A DNA stretch of 64,000 nucleotides from Geodermatophilus arenarius (GTDB lineage Bacteria; Actinomycetota; Actinomycetes; Mycobacteriales; Geodermatophilaceae). Every line of letters begins with the position of its first letter. Position 1 is the first letter of the stretch. Below are positions 60,121-64,000 of this stretch, piece after piece. Both the position numbers and the translations under genes were made by a program. The notes below the pieces were generated by a model that saw only the letters and a list, made by a program, of their open reading frames with translations, had not been told where the DNA came from and did not search any database. The stretch spans positions 1-64,000 of the forward strand of contig NZ_JBHSGR010000025.1 in the NCBI RefSeq assembly GCF_042654585.1, given 5' to 3'.

Positions 60121-61116
60121 TCACACCGCCGTGCGGCCGGCCCCGCGGTAGGTGCGGCGGTAGGCGCCGGGCGAGACCCCGATCGCGGCGCGCAGGTGGG
60201 CGCGCAGCGACGCCGGCGTGCCGAACCCGGCGTCGGCGGCGACCCGGTCGACGGGGGCGTCGGTGGACTCCAGCAGCCGGCGGGCCAGCGCGATCCGCTG
60301 CCCGGCGAGCCACCGCTGCGGCGACACCCCGGTCTCGTCGCGGAACCGCCGGGTGAAGGTGCGCACGCTCATCCGCGCGTGGGCGGCCAGGTCCGCGAGG
60401 GTCAGCGGCTCGCCGAGGTGCTCGAGCGCCCAGGCGCGGGTGGGCGCGGTGCCGGCCTCGCCGGCCTCGGGCAGCGGCCGCTCGACGAACTGCGACTGCC
60501 CGCCCTCCCGCCACGGCGCGACGACGTTGCGCCGCGCCACCCGGTTGGCCACCTCGCTGCCGTGGTCGCGCCGCACCAGGTGCAGCAGCAGGTCGATGCC
60601 CGCGGCGACGCCGGCGGAGGTGAGCACGTCTCCGTCGTCGACGAAGAGGACGTCGGGGTCGAGCCGGACGGCGGGGAAGTTGCGGCGGAACTGCTCGACG
60701 TCGCGCCAGTGCGTGGCGGCCGGTCGGCCGTCGAGCAGGCCGGCCGCGGCGAGCACCGAGGACCCCGTGCAGATCGACACCATCCGCGCCCGTGCGGCCG
60801 CCCCGCGCAGGGCGTCGCGCAGCTCGTCGGGGATCCGGCCCTCGACGACGGCGGGGCCGCCCATGATCCCCGGGACGACGACCGTGTCCGCCTCCGCGAG
60901 GACCGACCCGTCGTGGTCGGGCAGCACGGAGAAGCCGTCGGCCGTGCGCACCGGCCGCCCGTCGAGGGTGGCCACCCGCACCCGGTAGAGGGGCCGGCCG
61001 TGCGCGTCCTCGGCCAGGCCGAGCAGGCGGTAGGGCAGCCCGAGCTCGAAGCCGACGACGCGGTCGACGGCGACGACGATCACCTCGTGGACGGCCGTGT
61101 CCCGGCTGGGTGTCAT
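60121..61116 (-). CDS. GlxA family transcriptional regulator
   Basis: The 331-residue protein joins an N-terminal DJ-1/PfpI domain (PGIMGGPAVV, nucleophile elbow SICTGSSVLAAAG with Cys intact) to a C-terminal AraC-type double helix-turn-helix (about 230-325). It is divergent from an MFS transporter with about 85 bp between the starts, and probably controls it. Confidence 0.92.
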   Translation of the reverse strand: MTPSRDTAVHEVIVVAVDRVVGFELGLPYRLLGLAEDAHGRPLYRVRVATLDGRPVRTADGFSVLPDHDGSVLAEADTVVVPGIMGGPAVVEGRIPDELRDALRGAAARARMVSICTGSSVLAAAGLLDGRPAATHWRDVEQFRRNFPAVRLDPDVLFVDDGDVLTSAGVAAGIDLLLHLVRRDHGSEVANRVARRNVVAPWREGGQSQFVERPLPEAGEAGTAPTRAWALEHLGEPLTLADLAAHARMSVRTFTRRFRDETGVSPQRWLAGQRIALARRLLESTDAPVDRVAADAGFGTPASLRAHLRAAIGVSPGAYRRTYRGAGRTAV

Positions 61117-61201
61117 GGCCGGATCCTTGCACGTGTTGACCGTCGGGCCACTGGTCCGGGAAGCCGACCGTCGGTCATGCTCTCCGCCCGTGAGGACGAC
61201 C

Positions 61202-62512
61202 GTGCCCCGCCGGACCGCGCGCATCCACCCCGCCTGGTGGGTGGCCGCGGTGACCTTCCTGGCGCTGGTCGGGGCCGCGGCCTTCCGCGCCGTGCCCGGG
61301 GTGCTCATCGACCCGCTGCGCGAGGAGTTCGGCTGGTCGGTGTCGACGATCTCCGCCGCCGTCGCGGTGAACATGGCGCTGTACGGGCTGACCGCGCCGT
61401 TCGCCGCCGCGCTCATGGAGCGGTTCGGCATCCGCCGCGTCGTCGTCGGGGCGCTGCTGCTCACCGCCCTCGGCAGCGGGCTGACCGTGTTCATGACGGC
61501 GAGCTGGCAGCTGGTGCTGCTGTGGGGGTTCGCGGTCGGGCTGGGCACCGGGTCGATGGCGCTCTCGCTGGTGGCCACGGTGACCGGCCGCTGGTTCGTC
61601 GCCCGGCGCGGGCTGGTCAGCGGCATCCTCACCGCCGGCGGCGCGACCGGGCAGCTGGTGTTCCTGCCGGTCGTCGCGGCGGTCGCGCAGACCAGTGGTG
61701 GCTGGCGGGCGGCGTCGCTGGGCACCACGGCCGCCGCGCTCGCCGTCGTCCCGCTGGTGGCCTGGCTGCTGCGCGACCGCCCGCGCGACGTCGGCGCGGT
61801 GCCCTACGGCGGGACCGCCGCCGACGACGCCGAGCCGGTGCGCACCGGTGCCGCGCGCACCGCCGTCCGCGGGCTGCTCGACGCCGCGCGCACCCGGCCG
61901 TTCTGGCTGCTGGCCGCGGGCTTCTTCATCTGCGGCGCCTCGACCAACGGGCTGGTGCAGCCGCACTTCATCCCGGCCGCGCACGACCACGGCATGCCGG
62001 TGACGACGGCGGCGTCGCTGCTCGCCGTCGTCGGGATCTTCGACATCGCCGGGACCGTGCTGTCCGGCTGGCTCACCGACCGCACCGACCCGCGGGTGCT
62101 GCTGCTGGCCTACTACGCGCTGCGCGGGTTCTCGCTGTTCCTGCTGCCGCCCCTGTTCGGGCCGGACCTGCACGTCAGCATGGTCGCGTTCATCGTCTTC
62201 TACGGCCTGGACTGGGTGGCCACCGTGCCGCCGACGCTGGCGCTGTGCCGCGAGCACTTCGGCCAGCGGGCGCCGGTGGTGTTCGGCTGGGTGTTCGCCT
62301 CGCACCAGGTGGGGTCGGCGGTGGCCGCGTTCGGCGGCGGCGTGGTCCGCGACGTGACCGGCTCGTACGACCTCGCCTGGTTCGGCGCCGGCGCGCTGTG
62401 CCTGGTGGCCGCGGCGCTGTCGATCTCCATCCGCCGCCGCCCGGCACCCGCCGCCCCGCCCGCCGTGCCGTCCGAACCGACCACCGCCTCGGCCGCCACC
62501 ACGCACGGCTGA
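61202..62512 (+). CDS. MFS transporter
   Basis: The 436-residue protein has 12 hydrophobic segments and the MFS loop motif MERFGIRR between helices 2 and 3, with the large central loop at about 195-225. It resembles the OFA/monocarboxylate-type group. In-frame GTG codons are at 61190 and 61202; the second is preferred because GAGGA precedes it. Substrate unknown; regulation by the divergent GlxA protein is likely. Confidence 0.9.
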   Translation: MPRRTARIHPAWWVAAVTFLALVGAAAFRAVPGVLIDPLREEFGWSVSTISAAVAVNMALYGLTAPFAAALMERFGIRRVVVGALLLTALGSGLTVFMTASWQLVLLWGFAVGLGTGSMALSLVATVTGRWFVARRGLVSGILTAGGATGQLVFLPVVAAVAQTSGGWRAASLGTTAAALAVVPLVAWLLRDRPRDVGAVPYGGTAADDAEPVRTGAARTAVRGLLDAARTRPFWLLAAGFFICGASTNGLVQPHFIPAAHDHGMPVTTAASLLAVVGIFDIAGTVLSGWLTDRTDPRVLLLAYYALRGFSLFLLPPLFGPDLHVSMVAFIVFYGLDWVATVPPTLALCREHFGQRAPVVFGWVFASHQVGSAVAAFGGGVVRDVTGSYDLAWFGAGALCLVAAALSISIRRRPAPAAPPAVPSEPTTASAATTHG

Positions 62513-62522
62513 CGGCGGCCTT

Positions 62523-62585
62523 GCCTTTCGCGCGCGGAAGGCGGGACCGCCCCGTAGCAGCTCTCGCCTTCCGCGGGCGGAAGGC
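62523..62585. repeat. Two copies of a 20-bp palindrome before the DUF559 gene
   Basis: GCCTTTCGCGCGCGGAAGGC (62523-62542) and GCCTTCCGCGGGCGGAAGGC (62566-62585) are self-complementary save one pair in the first. They follow the MFS gene and precede the DUF559 gene. Confidence 0.85.
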
Positions 62586-62653
62586 ACTGGGGACGACGGT
62601 GGGGGCTGTGGACGACGGATGGACCGGCCCGGCTCCGTGTCCACGGTGTCCGG

Positions 62654-63520
62654 GTGACCACCTACCGCCGCATGACTCCCGGCGTCTTCCTCGGGAGTCA
62701 GGCGATCACCGAGGGCTACCTCACCCGCAACCAGCTCCGGACGCGGAGCTACCAACGGCTCGCGCAGAACGTGTACGCGGACCCGGCGCTGCCTCTCGAC
62801 CACCGACTGCGCTGTCGCGGGGTGGCGCTGCTGCTCCCGGCCGACGCGCTCGTCGGCGGCCACTCGGCGGCCGCCTGGTACGGGGCGCCGTTCGCCGGGG
62901 TCGCCGACCCGGTGACCGTCGTGTGTCCCGAGGAGACGAGATGGGCGGGCCCGAAGGGTGTACGCGTCCACCGCACCGTCCTGCGACGTCGGGACGTGAC
63001 CACGAGGGACGACGTCCCGATGACGACGGCCCTACGGACCGCATGGGACGTCATGACGCTCGAGCCGTTGACGACGGCGGTAGCGGCGCTCGACGCGATG
63101 GTGGCCGCGGAGCACGTGACGGTCGCCGGACTCGTCGCCCTGGCCGAGGCCGGTGCCGGCCGGTGGGGTGTCAGCCGGGTCCGTCGGGTCGTGCCTCTGG
63201 TCGATGCGCGGGCGGAGTCCCCGCAGGAATCACGGCTGCGGGTCTGCCTGGCGCTGGTCGGCCTCGCGCCCGTGCCGCAGTTCGAGGTCCTGCACCACGG
63301 ACGGTTCGTCGCCCGCGTCGACCTCGCGTTCCCCGAGGCGCGCCTGGCCATCGAATACGAGGGCGCCCACCACTTCGAGGACGACCAGATCCCGAAGGAC
63401 GACGAGCGGCTGGATCGTCTCCGTGCTGCCGGCTGGCGGGTGATCCGGGTGAGTGCCGCGGACATGCGCGACCTCGATGGAGTGCTCGCCCGCATCCGCG
63501 CGGCCCTGGCTGTGCCGTGA
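62654..63520 (+). CDS. DUF559 (PD-(D/E)XK-like) protein with AbiEi-like N-terminus
   Basis: The 288-residue protein has an N-terminal DNA-binding-like part (LTRNQLRTRSYQRLAQNVYA) similar to type IV toxin-antitoxin AbiEi antitoxins and a C-terminal DUF559 nuclease-like domain (VDLAFPEARLAIEYEGAHH, RLRAAGWRVIRVSA), which belongs to the Vsr/restriction-endonuclease fold. Whether it cuts DNA is not known. GTG 62654 is taken as start. It is bracketed by palindromes and its stop lies inside one, suggesting an inserted accessory gene. Confidence 0.88.
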   Translation: MTTYRRMTPGVFLGSQAITEGYLTRNQLRTRSYQRLAQNVYADPALPLDHRLRCRGVALLLPADALVGGHSAAAWYGAPFAGVADPVTVVCPEETRWAGPKGVRVHRTVLRRRDVTTRDDVPMTTALRTAWDVMTLEPLTTAVAALDAMVAAEHVTVAGLVALAEAGAGRWGVSRVRRVVPLVDARAESPQESRLRVCLALVGLAPVPQFEVLHHGRFVARVDLAFPEARLAIEYEGAHHFEDDQIPKDDERLDRLRAAGWRVIRVSAADMRDLDGVLARIRAALAVP

Positions 63521-63582
63521 CCCGCCTTCCGCGCGCGGAAGGCGGGTCACGACGTCCCGCCTTTCGCGCGCGGAAGGCGGGA
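63517..63582. repeat. Two copies of the same palindrome after the DUF559 gene
   Basis: A perfect 34-bp palindrome (63517-63550) contains the DUF559 stop codon. A second, 28 bp with one mismatched pair, follows at 63555-63582. Both share the core GCCTTYCGCGCGCGGAAGGC with the two copies upstream of the gene. They may also act as terminators for the two convergent genes. Confidence 0.88.
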
Positions 63583-63590
63583 GGACGGCG

Positions 63591-64000
63591 TCAGGCGGTC
63601 GCGGCGAAGACGGGGTCGACGGTGCGGCCGGCCATGAGGTCGGCGGCGCGTTCCGCGATCATGATCGTCGGCGCGTTGGTGTTGCCGCGGACCAGCGTCG
63701 GCATCACCGAGGCGTCGACCACCCGCAGGCCGTCGAGCCCGTGCACCCGCAGCTGCGGGTCCACGACGGCGGAGTCGTCCACGCCCATCCGGCACGAGGA
63801 CACCGGGTGGTACAGCGACTCCAGCGTCTCCCGGACCTTCGCCCGCAGCGCGTCGGCCGTGCGCACCGTGCCGCCGGGCGACCACTCCGCGGCCAGCACC
63901 TGCGCCAGCGGGCCGACCGACGCGAGCTCCCGCGCCTTCTCCACGCCGGTCACCAGCGCGTCGAGGTCGCGCTCGTCGGTGAGGTAGCCGGCGTCGATGG
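63591..64000 (-). CDS. GMC family oxidoreductase, C-terminal part
   Basis: The gene runs in from beyond the right edge, so only the last 136 residues are visible. They contain HPVSSCRMG with the catalytic His, VDPQLRVHGLDGLRVVDASV and the GNTNAPTIMIAERAADLM closing motif of FAD-dependent GMC enzymes such as choline dehydrogenase or alcohol oxidase. Substrate cannot be told. The N-terminal FAD domain lies outside the window. Confidence 0.93.
   Translation of the reverse strand, partial: IDAGYLTDERDLDALVTGVEKARELASVGPLAQVLAAEWSPGGTVRTADALRAKVRETLESLYHPVSSCRMGVDDSAVVDPQLRVHGLDGLRVVDASVMPTLVRGNTNAPTIMIAERAADLMAGRTVDPVFAATA

Noticed and set aside
59122..63987. A 1621-codon plus-strand frame across several genes
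   Set aside because: It spans genes on both strands, has no recognisable domain and follows codon periodicity of the helicase and the MFS gene in another frame.

Overview
The window is very GC-rich (third codon positions almost all G or C) and densely coded. GTG starts are common, and genes often overlap by 4 bp (ATGA, GTGA) or 1 bp (TGATG). It carries an nrdR-nrdJ (B12-dependent ribonucleotide reductase) locus, orphan paralogues of housekeeping enzymes, ROK, GlxA and MarR regulators, and Gfo/Idh/MocA sugar genes. This points to an actinobacterial chromosome. A member of the Geodermatophilaceae (Blastococcus, Geodermatophilus or Modestobacter type) is the best guess, but that is inference from gene style and not from a marker gene. 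No rRNA, tRNA, CRISPR array, integrase or transposase was recognised.

Layout. 1-5.2 kb: a LysM protein, a hypothetical protein, and nrdR-nrdJ behind a promoter overlapped by two candidate NrdR boxes; strong hairpins end the unit. 5.5-11.9 kb: a bicovalent-type flavin oxidase, then an apparent operon of a 32-codon leader ORF, a multicopper oxidase carrying a heavy-metal-binding insert and a His-rich repeat, a CzcO/ArsO-like flavin monooxygenase, a DJ-1-like protein lacking the usual Cys, and a small membrane protein. 11.9-24.9 kb: small proteins, a PQ-loop membrane protein, an orphan clpP with an overlapping small basic protein, an epimerase, a phosphotransferase/SMP-30 fusion with an SDR, a lipase-like hydrolase, an aldo-keto reductase, and a MarR regulator divergent from ribA plus a DODA-type dioxygenase with paired operator-like palindromes.

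25.0-32.1 kb is the most coherent accessory system. Six minus-strand genes (cyclase-family hydrolase, class A flavin monooxygenase, type I extradiol dioxygenase, FAH-family hydrolase, SDR, and an alpha/beta C-C-hydrolase-like enzyme) are packed tightly and face a LysR regulator. Read in order they look like ring hydroxylation, meta-cleavage and processing of the cleaved chain. The substrate is not evident. Just downstream of the LysR gene lies a broken MFS transporter, and at 36.8-37.2 kb the tails of a DinB-like gene and a WYL-type regulator meet at a deletion-like junction.

33-48 kb: a Na+/H+ antiporter cotranscribed with a UBP zinc-finger protein, a coiled-coil protein, a diguanylate cyclase, an HtrA-like protease with no export signal, a GCS2-type ligase with an erythromycin-esterase-family enzyme behind twin hairpins, and NDH-2. 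47.3-54.8 kb: a sugar uptake and catabolism locus (ROK regulator, ABC ATPase, permease, lipoprotein, Gfo/Idh/MocA dehydrogenase, sugar isomerase) with a good promoter and direct-repeat operator candidates. 54.8-64 kb: a cupredoxin lipoprotein, a PH-like protein with a hydrolase under a probably leaderless ArsR-controlled promoter, a DoxX protein, a DEAD-box helicase, a GlxA regulator divergent from an MFS transporter, a DUF559 nuclease-like gene bracketed by four copies of one palindrome, and the C-terminal part of a GMC oxidoreductase cut by the window edge.
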